Below, one piece after another: positions 7,320 to 13,830 of a stretch of 54,718 nucleotides of DNA; position 1 is the stretch's first letter, and the number at the start of each line of letters is the position of its first letter. The notes beneath the pieces were generated by a model. The model was not told where the DNA came from and searched no databases. It was given only the letters and a program-made list of their open reading frames with translations. Origin of the DNA: a virus; the IMG/VR virus record IMGVR_UViG_3300042535_000010, positions 1 through 54,718 of that record. The stretch is one strand, 5' to 3'. A program made the translations under genes and the position numbers.

Positions 7320-8434
7320 GTGATATCGAGATCTTTACTACGCTCACGTCCGAGCTCTCGGTCGACGTCGCGCTCGGCGGCACGCCCGGGGCGACCGGGC
7401 CTCAGGGTCCGGCCGGTGCCGCAGGTGCGACTGGTGCTCAAGGCCCGCAGGGGGTTCAGGGCCCTGCGGGCGCGACCGGACCTCAGGGTCCTGCAGGTGC
7501 CGACGGTGCTGCGGGCGCGACCGGACCTCAGGGTCCTGCAGGTGCCGACGGTGCTGCGGGTGCGACAGGGCCGCAAGGGCCGACCGGCGCGACCGGACCT
7601 CAAGGCCCCGCAGGTGCCACCGGACCTCAAGGGCCGACCGGCGCGACCGGAGCCACAGGCGCGACAGGACCTGCGGGATCGTCCGGGAGCTCGAACGTCT
7701 ACCTAACCCCTCCTGTGGTCGCAGACTCTCTGGACGACGAGTTCACCGCGTACGCGGGTTGGACGATGTACGGACTGAACGATGCCTCCGTTCTGACCGA
7801 CGATGGGGACGGATCCACTAACCCGTGGACGTCGCCGGCCGCAGTGCACTTTCGACGCCGGACCCTCGATTCGCAACTGTTCCTGCAGTTTCCTAATGCG
7901 ACCAAGTCCTACATTTTGTACAAAGCTGTGACAGTGGCGGATACCTCCCTGTTCTGGCTACGCTGTGCGGTATCTGCGCAGTGGGATAATAACGCCTCCG
8001 GCAACTCAGTGGATGTAGGGTTCGGTCTGTGGAAGGACAACGGATCTGGGCTTCCGGCCAGCGCCGACGCACTTGTGGTGGAGTGGCGCAACCTATCAAG
8101 CACAGGCCGACAGATCGGGCTAATGGAACCACCTGGAAGCACTCGCGTGCAGTCCGGTCAGGCGCTGCAGAAAGGTGTGTCAGCCCCTGACATCGGCGGA
8201 TTTTTCGTCTCGACGGCCGGTGTCACTGGCGGGGCCAACTCGGTCTGGCGCCCGTTCTTTCATTCCTCGCACACCGGAGAGACGTGGCACGTCAGCGGCG
8301 CAGCGCGCAGCGTGACCGGATACACGCGAGTGTGGCTGGTCCTGCGCTTCGACTGCACCGTCGCACAAATCTCGCCTATCGTCACGATCGACTTCGTTAG
8401 ACGCAAGGTCGGCGCGTCGGCGTGGATTGTCTAG
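7316..8434 (+). CDS. Collagen-like tail fibre
   Basis: 372 residues. After a 20-residue N-terminus ([15 protein letters not shown]...) come about 100 residues of G-x-y triplets, mainly [19 protein letters not shown] variants, which form a trimeric collagen-like rod. A globular beta-rich C-terminal domain of about 240 residues follows, probably the receptor-binding head. ATG 7316 overlaps the upstream stop. The rod is encoded by near-repetitive GC-rich DNA prone to length change. Confidence 0.85.
   Translation: MSDIEIFTTLTSELSVDVALGGTPGATGPQGPAGAAGATGAQGPQGVQGPAGATGPQGPAGADGAAGATGPQGPAGADGAAGATGPQGPTGATGPQGPAGATGPQGPTGATGATGATGPAGSSGSSNVYLTPPVVADSLDDEFTAYAGWTMYGLNDASVLTDDGDGSTNPWTSPAAVHFRRRTLDSQLFLQFPNATKSYILYKAVTVADTSLFWLRCAVSAQWDNNASGNSVDVGFGLWKDNGSGLPASADALVVEWRNLSSTGRQIGLMEPPGSTRVQSGQALQKGVSAPDIGGFFVSTAGVTGGANSVWRPFFHSSHTGETWHVSGAARSVTGYTRVWLVLRFDCTVAQISPIVTIDFVRRKVGASAWIV
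7390..7680 (+). repeat. Collagen-type G-x-y coding repeats
   Basis: Tandem 9-, 18- and 54-base units encoding [15 protein letters not shown] and related triplets. Two long units at about 7477-7580 are almost identical, suggesting recent unit duplication. Confidence 0.8.
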
Positions 8435-8592
8435 GCCTCGACCTGACACAGCGTCAGTCCACTGCTTAGTATCCGGATCGGGCTCACCACTAGCCAGCCG
8501 TGGCCGTTGACCAGGTACGCGCGCGCGTCCTCGTGTGTGCCGCACGCAGCTAGGGCGTGCATGCGCGTCAGCGCGATGTAGACGAACGACAT
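8431..8592 (-). CDS. Small hypothetical protein, last gene of minus operon
   Basis: 53 residues starting [20 protein letters not shown]. The start lies within the end of the upstream gene (overlap 25 bases) and the stop overlaps the fibre gene tail to tail. Function unknown. Confidence 0.5.
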   Translation of the reverse strand: MSFVYIALTRMHALAACGTHEDARAYLVNGHGWLVVSPIRILSSGLTLCQVEA

Positions 8593-8786
8593 GGTAATAG
8601 CTCGGGATACATGAGAGTGAACGCGTCCTCGTCTGTGTGATCGAAGTAGGCCTCGATCTCGCCATCGGCCCAGGCGGCCCATAAGACACGACATGGTGGT
8701 AGGACATCAGCCCAGCTTCTCCAGCCATCGTAGGGTCGGCCACCGATGTTTTGCACGTACATCTCGAACGCTTCTTTTCCGGTCAT
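8568..8786 (-). CDS. Hypothetical protein (72 aa)
   Basis: Begins MTGKEAFEMYVQNIGGRPYD, with a tryptophan-rich middle (WRSWADVLPPCRVLWAAW) and an acidic stretch. TGT-TAGGAC lies six bases before its ATG, so it may have its own leaderless promoter besides sitting in the operon. Confidence 0.6.
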   Translation of the reverse strand: MTGKEAFEMYVQNIGGRPYDGWRSWADVLPPCRVLWAAWADGEIEAYFDHTDEDAFTLMYPELLPCRSSTSR

Positions 8787-9010
8787 GGTTTAGTCCTAAC
8801 ACGAGATTCGGGGGTGCAGCAAGGACACTCCCGCGTACATGCGACCAGAAGCCAGCCTAAGGGCAGGCCAAAGAGAGCCCACGCCTCTGGCGCGCCGAGT
8901 AGACAGCCCAAGAACGCGGCAGGGCAGGCGAGCAGACACAAGAGCCCGATCAGGCCCATGCGCCCGTTTGACAAGTATCCGACAAGTAGGCAAACGCCTG
9001 CCATTATCAT
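8783..9010 (-). CDS. Membrane protein (75 aa)
   Basis: Two hydrophobic segments (about residues 2-15 and 18-55, rich in Leu/Gly/Ala) and a Cys-rich C-terminus (CTRECPCC). ATG overlaps the upstream stop (ATGA). Function unknown; a small inner-membrane protein. Confidence 0.6.
   Translation of the reverse strand: MIMAGVCLLVGYLSNGRMGLIGLLCLLACPAAFLGCLLGAPEAWALFGLPLGWLLVACTRECPCCTPESRVRTKP
8787..8801 (-). promoter_or_regulatory. Leaderless promoter, minus strand
   Basis: TGT-TAGGAC plus six bases before ATG 8786 on the minus strand. Confidence 0.55.
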
Positions 9011-9171
9011 GGTGTCGCCTCGTGCAGTGCCTTGAGGTATCGCTGCACTAGCGCGTCGAATACCTCATCCGAGATCTCGCGCAGACCCGCGCGGTACGCG
9101 GCCTCGTGATACTGAATCAGTTCGCGCATTGCCTCTAAGGATTCCGCAGGCTTACGCCGTGGTTGTTTCAT
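9007..9171 (-). CDS. Small protein resembling DNA ligase (NAD+) Ia domain
   Basis: 54 residues starting MKQPRRKPAESLEAMRELIQ. The segment 'YHEAAYRAGLREISDEVFDAL' has the shape of the N-terminal Ia helix pair of LigA ('YHxxYYxxxxPEISDxEYDAL'), which binds the nicotinamide half of NAD+. No adenylation domain is present, so it cannot be a ligase. Start chosen by the ATGA overlap with the upstream gene. Confidence 0.55.
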   Translation of the reverse strand: MKQPRRKPAESLEAMRELIQYHEAAYRAGLREISDEVFDALVQRYLKALHEATP

Positions 9172-9437
9172 GGCTTGAGCCTCCATCGGGTCTTGACCCA
9201 GGGCCCAGGATGATCCTTCTCCCAGCCCGGGAATGGGGTGGTCCATCGTTCGTAGAGCGTGCTCCAGAACTGGACCGCGATCCCCTGCGCGACCAGGCTC
9301 CGGGCCTGGGTCACGCTGAAGCCGATCGCCATCGTCGGGATCGTGTCCCGGACGTAGTTCTTGCAGTCACGCGCGCCTCGGCAGGCAAAGCCCGTGAACA
9401 AGGGCTCGCCCTCGCCGCCGCAGAGTGGACACTTCAT
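9168..9437 (-). CDS. Zinc-finger protein (89 aa)
   Basis: Begins MKCPLCGGEGEPLFTGFACR. The CxxC pair at residues 3-6 and CRGARDC near 19-25 form a zinc ribbon, followed by an alpha/beta domain containing 'QARSLVAQGIAVQFWSTL'. ATGA overlap with upstream and downstream genes. Possible DNA- or RNA-binding accessory protein. Confidence 0.65.
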   Translation of the reverse strand: MKCPLCGGEGEPLFTGFACRGARDCKNYVRDTIPTMAIGFSVTQARSLVAQGIAVQFWSTLYERWTTPFPGWEKDHPGPWVKTRWRLKP

Positions 9438-9517
9438 ACGGCCCCGCACATTCTGGCCAGCGCCAAGACAAGGAGCACGAACACCAGCGCGCCGAGCGTG
9501 AAGTCAAACGAGGTCAT
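9434..9517 (-). CDS. 27-residue single-span membrane peptide
   Basis: Begins MTSFDFTLGALVFVLLVLAL. Start and stop both overlap neighbours by ATGA, which supports it despite its size. Topology: short N-terminus, one helix, basic end. Confidence 0.6.
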   Translation of the reverse strand: MTSFDFTLGALVFVLLVLALARMCGAV

Positions 9518-9732
9518 ACTGCCCCCTGCAGAGTCTCGACCATGGCCTTGAGCTCGGCCTCGGCGGCGCGCTTGGCAGCCGCCGCAGTCGTGTAGCCCAT
9601 CGAGAGCCAGACCGTGGTACCGCGCACCTGCGCGTACGCGACCCAGAGCGTGCTCGACCCCTGCGGGTGCACACGGGCTGCATCCCCTAGCAGCCACCAC
9701 TGTCCGGCTCGTTTCCATTTCTTGCTTAGCAT
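9514..9732 (-). CDS. Hypothetical protein (72 aa)
   Basis: Begins [21 protein letters not shown] beta-rich N-terminal half is followed by an alanine-rich helix (AAAAKRAAEAELKAM); the layout resembles small AP2/integrase-N-type DNA-binding folds, but no motif is decisive. The start overlaps the upstream stop. Confidence 0.6.
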   Translation of the reverse strand: MLSKKWKRAGQWWLLGDAARVHPQGSSTLWVAYAQVRGTTVWLSMGYTTAAAAKRAAEAELKAMVETLQGAV

Positions 9733-9857
9733 CTCGACACCGCCTGCTTGTGGTTCTCGGCCAGCTCGCGCCGCCATCCCGCGCCGTGGCGGCGGATCAC
9801 GATCTCTCGCCACGCGGCGAGCGCGGCGACCAGGAGACAGGTCTCAGAATAGGTCAT
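9726..9857 (-). CDS. Small hypothetical protein (43 aa)
   Basis: Begins [20 protein letters not shown] and has a basic C-terminus ([16 protein letters not shown]). ATGA overlap with the pentapeptide-repeat gene upstream supports translation coupling. Confidence 0.55.
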   Translation of the reverse strand: MTYSETCLLVAALAAWREIVIRRHGAGWRRELAENHKQAVSRC

Positions 9858-10537
9858 CGGTATTCCTCCGCCTCGACGCGGGTCATAAAGAAATGTATGC
9901 CATGCGTACACTCGACCCTGATGTCGTCGTCGAACTTGTCCGCGGTCACCACAGATCCCACCGCACTATAGTCCAGTTCACCCTTCGTAGGTGACTTACC
10001 ACCCGCATCCATCACAATCACGTGGCTCGCGCGGCACTTACGCCCGACAAGCGAGCTTGTGCGGACTGCGTCTGCGGGGACCTGCACCCGGATAACACCT
10101 GTCGTGGTTTTCTTCCACGCCACGAACTCGCCCTCGCTCGGCACGATCTGAAAGTGCGGCAACTTCGCTCCAGTGAGGTTCGCGCCGCTGAGGTTCGCGC
10201 CGCTGGGGTTCGCGCCGCTGAGGTTCGCGCCGCTGAGGTTCGCGCCGCTGAGGTCCGCGCTGCGGAGGTTCGCGCTGCGGAGGTTCGCGCTGCGGAGGTC
10301 CGCGCCGCTGAGGCTCGCGCCGCTGAGGCTCGCGCCGCTGAGGCTCGCGCTGCGGAGGTCCGCGCTGCGGAGGTCCGCGCTGCGGAGGTCCGCGCTGCGG
10401 AGGTCCGCGCCGCTGAGGTCCGCGCTGCGGAGGGCCGCGCCGCTGAGGGCCGCGCCGATGAGGGCCGCGCCGCGGAGGTTTTCGGTCGGGATCGTGAGAA
10501 GTACAACACCCTGGTGATTTCTGATTTCGACAGGCAT
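9854..10537 (-). CDS. Pentapeptide-repeat protein with DUF5758-like C-terminus
   Basis: 227 residues. Residues about 20-125 are pentapeptides (A[DN]L-S/R-x type: [15 protein letters not shown]), forming a right-handed square beta-helix. Residues about 130-227 match the DUF5758-type domain that follows such repeats in phages ('[21 protein letters not shown] ... [14 protein letters not shown]'). Some pentapeptide proteins mimic DNA and protect or inhibit gyrase; that is not shown here. It is the first gene of a nine-gene minus operon. Confidence 0.85.
   Translation of the reverse strand: MPVEIRNHQGVVLLTIPTENLRGAALIGAALSGAALRSADLSGADLRSADLRSADLRSADLRSASLSGASLSGASLSGADLRSANLRSANLRSADLSGANLSGANLSGANPSGANLSGANLTGAKLPHFQIVPSEGEFVAWKKTTTGVIRVQVPADAVRTSSLVGRKCRASHVIVMDAGGKSPTKGELDYSAVGSVVTADKFDDDIRVECTHGIHFFMTRVEAEEYR
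10171..10480. repeat. 15-bp tandem repeats encoding pentapeptides
   Basis: About twenty tandem 15-base units of the form GAGGTTCGCGCCGCT with point variation, within the 10537 minus-strand gene. The unit variants fall into blocks (CGCTGAGG and TGCGGAGG types), a sign of unit duplication. All six frames stay open here, so ORFs in other frames are artefacts. Confidence 0.9.
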
Positions 10538-10574
10538 GCCCTAGTTCTGCCGCACGGCCTGGTCCCAGTCAACG

Positions 10575-10590
10575 TGCTATACTCCGATTC
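10575..10590 (+). promoter_or_regulatory. Extended -10 promoter, leaderless
   Basis: TGC-TATACT plus seven bases before ATG 10591, one of the best -10 matches in the window. Confidence 0.75.
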
Positions 10591-10905
10591 ATGCTCGTGA
10601 TCCCCACACCGGAGCTGACCGACTACCAGGACCTGTACGAGGTCGAGGCCAGGCTCGGGAGCAATGACTACCTCCTGCGCCTGGCCTGGGACGGCTCTCG
10701 CTGGTTCATTGACGTGCTCCTTAGCGACACGCTGGAGCCCCTGACCGAGGGCGCGCCCCTGACCCTGTGGCGTCCCGTGCTGGTCTACTGCACGCACGCC
10801 AGCCGCCCTGCGGGCGAGATCATGCTCATCTCCTCGACCGAGGACACGACCGAGGCTCAGCGCGCCGACCTAGGCGCACGCTGTGTGCTGGTGTATGTTG
10901 CCTGA
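10591..10905 (+). CDS. Baseplate central plug-like protein (Pam3 gp18-like)
   Basis: 104 residues. The strand pattern 'YEVEARLGSNDYLLRLAWDGSRWFIDVL' and the ending 'RADLGARCVLVYVA' match the small plug proteins of simple contractile tails, such as that of cyanophage Pam3, which close the tube tip. It lies directly before the hub gene, overlapping it by 11 bases, as expected for baseplate assembly partners. Confidence 0.7.
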   Translation: MLVIPTPELTDYQDLYEVEARLGSNDYLLRLAWDGSRWFIDVLLSDTLEPLTEGAPLTLWRPVLVYCTHASRPAGEIMLISSTEDTTEAQRADLGARCVLVYVA

Positions 10906-11707
10906 GCGCTCTATCTCACTCCACATCGGGGGCCTGATCGCGAACGAGCTCGACTGCACGTTCTCGGTCCAGGCCGACCTGTCGGATAAGCCCAACGTCG
11001 CGAGCATCCAGGTGTTTGGCGCGAGCGAGGCCACGCGCGCGGCATGGAGCGCGAGCGCGGCCGGGGTCGAGGTCCGGCTGCAGGCCGGGTACCGGGGCCA
11101 GAAGCTGGCCGATATCTTTCGCGGAAAGCTGCGTGATATCAATCACAAGCACGAGCACGCGGAGTGGGTCACGACCATCAGCTCTGGTGATGGCGACGAG
11201 GCGAGCGCCACGGTGGCCTTCAATCTGAGCCAGGGGTCGAGCATCCAGGCCGCAGTCGCGCGCGTCGCGCGAGACCTGAACCTGGCCACCAAGGACAACA
11301 AGACCCTGGCCGGGATCACGCTCGCGAATGGGGCCGCGCTGTTCGGTAAGTCCATGTCCGAGCTCGGGCGCATCACCGCTCAGTACGGCATGCGCCCGAC
11401 CATCCAGAGCGGCGAGCTGGTGGTCGTGCAGGACGGCAAGGCGCTGCCGGGTCGCTTCGTGGACGTCACGACCGGGCTCGTGGGCGCGCCCGAGGTCACG
11501 ACCACGGCTGTGAGCGTGAAGGGCCAGCCCCAGAAAAAGAAGCAGCGCCAGCTCAAGATCACGCACCTCATGACCGCCGACATCCGGCCAGGTTACCTGC
11601 TTGAGGTCGGGACCGAAGGCAGGTGGCTCGTCAAGCAGGTGACCTGGAGCGGGAGCACGTTCGGGAATGACTGGTATGTCACGGCCCTCTGCGTGCCCCC
11701 GGTCTAG
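10895..11707 (+). CDS. Baseplate hub protein (gp44/gpD/XkdQ-like)
   Basis: 270 residues starting MLPERSISLHIGGL. Central features are 'VEVRLQAGYRGQKLADIFRGKL' (about 60-80), typical of hub proteins that form a trimeric tube-like ring, and late beta strands 'DIRPGYLLEVGTEGRWLVKQV'. It joins the tube to the spike. ATG 10895 is preferred to the upstream codon 10883 because of spacing to the preceding gene. No lysozyme domain. Confidence 0.75.
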   Translation: MLPERSISLHIGGLIANELDCTFSVQADLSDKPNVASIQVFGASEATRAAWSASAAGVEVRLQAGYRGQKLADIFRGKLRDINHKHEHAEWVTTISSGDGDEASATVAFNLSQGSSIQAAVARVARDLNLATKDNKTLAGITLANGAALFGKSMSELGRITAQYGMRPTIQSGELVVVQDGKALPGRFVDVTTGLVGAPEVTTTAVSVKGQPQKKKQRQLKITHLMTADIRPGYLLEVGTEGRWLVKQVTWSGSTFGNDWYVTALCVPPV

Positions 11708-11985
11708 AGCGAGGTCAGGTGAGCCAGCTCAGCCTTGCGTATGGCGTGCGCCTCTGGGCGAGCATACCAGCGAGCGCGTTCTGCGATCAGGTGACCATGG
11801 TGGAAAGCATCTACACAACCCTCTGTCGTGTGTCCGCGCTTGTCGACGCGCGCGTAAGGGTCACACGCGCGGCGTGCGCACGTGGGGCAGTGCGTGCCCG
11901 GATTCCCCGCTGCGGCGCGGATTGCGTTGATCTTGGCCGAAACCGAGGCTTGTTGCGTCGCCGGAACTTTGCGTGCGTTGCTCAT
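11704..11985 (-). CDS. Zinc-binding hypothetical protein (93 aa)
   Basis: Begins MSNARKVPATQQASVSAK. 'HCPTCARRACDP' and 'GHTTEGCVDAFHHGH' supply a plausible four-ligand zinc site near residues 32-62. CATGAT lies six bases before the ATG on the minus strand (leaderless pattern). It ends tail to tail with the hub gene. Function unknown. Confidence 0.6.
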   Translation of the reverse strand: MSNARKVPATQQASVSAKINAIRAAAGNPGTHCPTCARRACDPYARVDKRGHTTEGCVDAFHHGHLIAERARWYARPEAHAIRKAELAHLTSL

Positions 11986-11997
11986 ACCCAGATCATG
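11986..11997 (-). promoter_or_regulatory. Leaderless promoter, minus strand
   Basis: CATGAT followed by CTGGGT and ATG 11985; same string type as at 5023. Confidence 0.5.
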
Positions 11998-12038
11998 AAC
12001 GCGGCCGGTCGATCGCGCAAACCGGCCGCGTTCGTTTT
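11997..12038 (+). terminator. Strong hairpin with T-run
   Basis: Perfect 13-bp stem GAACGCGGCCGGT/ACCGGCCGCGTTC around an 11-base loop, followed by GTTTTG on the plus strand. It would stop plus-strand readthrough from the hub gene before it invades the minus-strand block. On the minus strand the same stem lies just after the lipoprotein gene. Confidence 0.8.
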
Positions 12039-12039
12039 G

Positions 12040-12510
12040 TCAGTACAGGTCGGTCTCTGCGTACCAGATCCAAGAGTGCTTGACCCAGCACCGTTTCCCG
12101 CCGTCGTAGCTGAACGTGCGCAGGTCACCCGCAAGCAGCGGACCCAGCGCGACGTTCGAGACGATGGTCTTGTTCTCGACCCAGATCACACCGCGGCCTG
12201 TGTAGGGGTCCACCCGTGACGTGTATGTGAACCAGCCCGGGACCCTGCAGCGGGCGCACGCCCAGCCGCCCGTGCACTGGCGCCCGTAGTAGTCGATCCC
12301 GTAGGTGCAGTCAGAGGTCTCGCCTACGAAGCACTTGAGTGCGTTCAGCGTGTCGTAGCCACGAGTCTTCAGCGTGGGCCAGGTCATGGCTCCAGAGAGC
12401 GCCTCTACGCGCGCTGTCACGCCCCCGTCCTCATCCCCCGTATCAGGCGCGCGCGGCTCGGTGTCCAGTGAGCACGCGGTCAGTAGCACACACAAAAATA
12501 GATGTCGCAT
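12040..12510 (-). CDS. Phage-encoded lipoprotein (156 aa)
   Basis: Signal peptide MRHLFLCVLLTACSLD with a lipobox (LLTAC, lipidated Cys13). An acidic linker and a Cys/Trp/Tyr-rich extracytoplasmic domain follow, with several Cys that could form disulfides. It should be anchored in the cell envelope facing the periplasm or surface. Its position in an accessory minus-strand block, away from the lysis genes, fits a superinfection-exclusion or envelope-altering lipoprotein. Start supported by GGAGG eight bases upstream. Confidence 0.75.
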   Translation of the reverse strand: MRHLFLCVLLTACSLDTEPRAPDTGDEDGGVTARVEALSGAMTWPTLKTRGYDTLNALKCFVGETSDCTYGIDYYGRQCTGGWACARCRVPGWFTYTSRVDPYTGRGVIWVENKTIVSNVALGPLLAGDLRTFSYDGGKRCWVKHSWIWYAETDLY

Positions 12511-12743
12511 GTCAGCCTCCGTTGTGAATAAAGATGCGATCTTAGACCGGGCCGAGGTACGCCAGGTGTCGCTAGTATCAGGTTAGATGCACATGTGTGC
12601 GAAGCGCTTGCGCATGTTGCCTCCAGCGTGTGTAGGTTGCCGTCCGAGGTCTCTACTATGAGCTGAGACCCCTGCACGTCCAGGACCAGGACCCAGCCAT
12701 TGACCGCGCCCTGGACCTTGATGATGTCGCCTACCTCGGGCAT
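12480..12743 (-). CDS. Small beta-barrel-like protein (87 aa)
   Basis: Begins MPEVGDIIKVQGAVNGWVLV; residues about 1-45 look like a small KOW/SH3-type barrel ('VLDVQGSQLIVETSDGNLHTL'). The rest is poorly coding in character, so the true product may be mainly the N-terminal part. Overlaps the upstream gene by 13 bases. Confidence 0.5.
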   Translation of the reverse strand: MPEVGDIIKVQGAVNGWVLVLDVQGSQLIVETSDGNLHTLEATCASASHTCASNLILATPGVPRPGLRSHLYSQRRLTCDIYFCVCY

Positions 12744-12910
12744 CGGAGCCGGATCACTTCGCCGATGCTGAGGAAACCGGCGCGGCTGCGGAACATGTCG
12801 GCAGCGACGTCGTATCGGACGCGACAGACGAGCACGCGGACGCGACGCCGCTGCTTGTTCCAGCGCTTACGGTCGCGGCGCAGGCGGCGCGCGGTAGTAG
12901 TCGTTTCCAT
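12731..12910 (-). CDS. Small basic protein (59 aa)
   Basis: Begins METTTTARRLRRDRKRWNKQ and is strongly arginine-rich. A textbook GGAGG site lies 6 bases before ATG 12910. It overlaps the 3' half of the 13080 gene in another frame. Possibly nucleic-acid binding. Confidence 0.55.
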   Translation of the reverse strand: METTTTARRLRRDRKRWNKQRRRVRVLVCRVRYDVAADMFRSRAGFLSIGEVIRLRCPR

Positions 12911-13080
12911 ATTTTACCTCCGTGTAGCTCCAGCTCAACCGAGATCATACCCGCAACCCAGGCCCGGGTCACAACCTCGTAATCCTTGCAGCCCAGCGCG
13001 CGCAGCGCGGGGCCTGCGTACGTGCCCGGATGTTCTGACACGTACGCAGCTAACGCATGCATCTGATGTCCGCGTCTCAT
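12754..13080 (-). CDS. Winged-helix-like small protein
   Basis: 108 residues beginning MRRGHQMHALAAYVSEHPGT. Residues 7-55 (YVSEHPGTYAGPALRALG...VVTRAWVAGMI) share a pattern with the 16171 minus-strand gene (FVERNPGLYMCAAAHHV...VHRAIDAGLV), so the two are likely related winged-helix proteins. The C-terminal half overlaps the 12910 gene in another frame and is Ser/Ala-rich, hence less certain. Confidence 0.5.
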   Translation of the reverse strand: MRRGHQMHALAAYVSEHPGTYAGPALRALGCKDYEVVTRAWVAGMISVELELHGGKIWKRLLPRAACAATVSAGTSSGVASACSSVASDTTSLPTCSAAAPVSSASAK

Positions 13081-13241
13081 AGGCTCACCGCAACCGAGAG
13101 CACACCCTCGGGAATGATGTAGGACCTGAACCAACCGCGCTCGCGGGCGCCACGGAAGCGCGTGCACCGGAACAGGCGCAGCGCTTCCTCACGCTCAATC
13201 GAGACCCAGCCGCAGCGGTCAGTATAGAGTTGGTACTTCAT
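13077..13241 (-). CDS. Small hypothetical protein (54 aa)
   Basis: Begins MKYQLYTDRCGWVSIEREEA. Its ATG overlaps the stop of the frameshift extension of the tail chaperone (ATGA) and its stop overlaps the next ATG in the same way. Basic, compact; function unknown. Confidence 0.55.
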   Translation of the reverse strand: MKYQLYTDRCGWVSIEREEALRLFRCTRFRGARERGWFRSYIIPEGVLSVAVSL

Positions 13242-13459
13242 GATCCAATCCTACGATAGTGCTGCTGCCAGTCAAGCAGACAGTGAGCATCTTCCGCCTG
13301 ATCCCAGCTCCAGAGCCACTGCACCTCATGCACCCCAGACGCGAGCCCGGCCTGAGCAATCCGCGTCCAGTACGCCAGCTCTAGGATTTGCTCTGGGACT
13401 TCTGCGCCGCCGTTGCCGCTGCCTTGGCTGCGCGCAGGGCCGCGGCGCGGGCGAAAAAA
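13238..13459 (-). CDS. -1 frame extension of tail assembly chaperone (T part)
   Basis: From the heptamer TTTTTTC (minus strand, bases 13459-13453) the -1 frame is open to TGA at 13238-13240. It adds 71 residues rich in Trp, Gln and Glu, including ILELAYWTRIAQAGL and EVQWLWSWDQAEDAHCLLDW. The shorter product ends at 13381. A -1 slip at T-TTT-TTC would fuse them into a protein of about 192 residues, the G/GT arrangement known for tail assembly chaperones. No own start codon with a ribosome site is evident for this frame. Confidence 0.6.
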   Translation of the reverse strand, partial: FFRPRRGPARSQGSGNGGAEVPEQILELAYWTRIAQAGLASGVHEVQWLWSWDQAEDAHCLLDWQQHYRRIGS

Positions 13460-13815
13460 CCCTGGAAGTTCCAGGCAATGTGCGCTTCCATGATCTCGAA
13501 CAGGTCGCCTACGTCTGGGCCCACGAACGGGCCCCCGACGCCGGCCGCTGTGGTGACGGGTGCGAAGTGGCCTTCAGGACCGCGCACCTCGGTCTGGGGC
13601 TCGAACGCGCTATAAAACTGCTCGAACAGCTCCGGTGTGAGCGAGGCGCCTACAGCCAGCTCTTGGTTTCCGCCGCCGCCGATGAGCGCGGCGCGGGAGA
13701 TCGTGGCCGTCAGCGTGACGAGCAGCGGGCGCGCGAGCACGGCCGGCAGCGCGGTGATGCGGTAGGTCTTACCGCCTAGGGTCGTGAGAGTCTTCTGGGG
13801 CAGGGTGTTTGCCAT
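13381..13815 (-). CDS. Tail assembly chaperone (TAC-like)
   Basis: 144 residues. 'LGGKTYRITALPAVLARPLLVTLTA' at the start and 'DVGDLFEIMEAHIAWNFQGFF' near residues 100-121 match the phage tail assembly chaperone pattern (YxIxxLP at the start, a hydrophobic ALExNFGxFF near the end). The chaperone coats the tape measure while the tube grows. It is odd to find it antisense and about 11 kb from the tape measure. TAAGGT lies six bases before ATG 13815. A slippery heptamer lies in its codons 119-121. Confidence 0.7.
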   Translation of the reverse strand: MANTLPQKTLTTLGGKTYRITALPAVLARPLLVTLTATISRAALIGGGGNQELAVGASLTPELFEQFYSAFEPQTEVRGPEGHFAPVTTAAGVGGPFVGPDVGDLFEIMEAHIAWNFQGFFARAAALRAAKAAATAAQKSQSKS

Positions 13816-13830
13816 GGTCTATACCTTACA
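13816..13830 (-). promoter_or_regulatory. Leaderless promoter, minus strand
   Basis: TAAGGT followed by ATAGAC and ATG 13815 on the minus strand, preceded by TG. Confidence 0.65.

Noticed and set aside
10171-10480. CRISPR-like array of regular repeats
   Set aside because: Units are 15 bases without spacers and encode pentapeptides in the minus-strand gene.
10018-10797. Alternative frames rich in AARTS or EVRAA repeats over the pentapeptide gene
   Set aside because: A 15-base repeat keeps all frames open; only the 10537-9854 frame shows a known repeat and domain.
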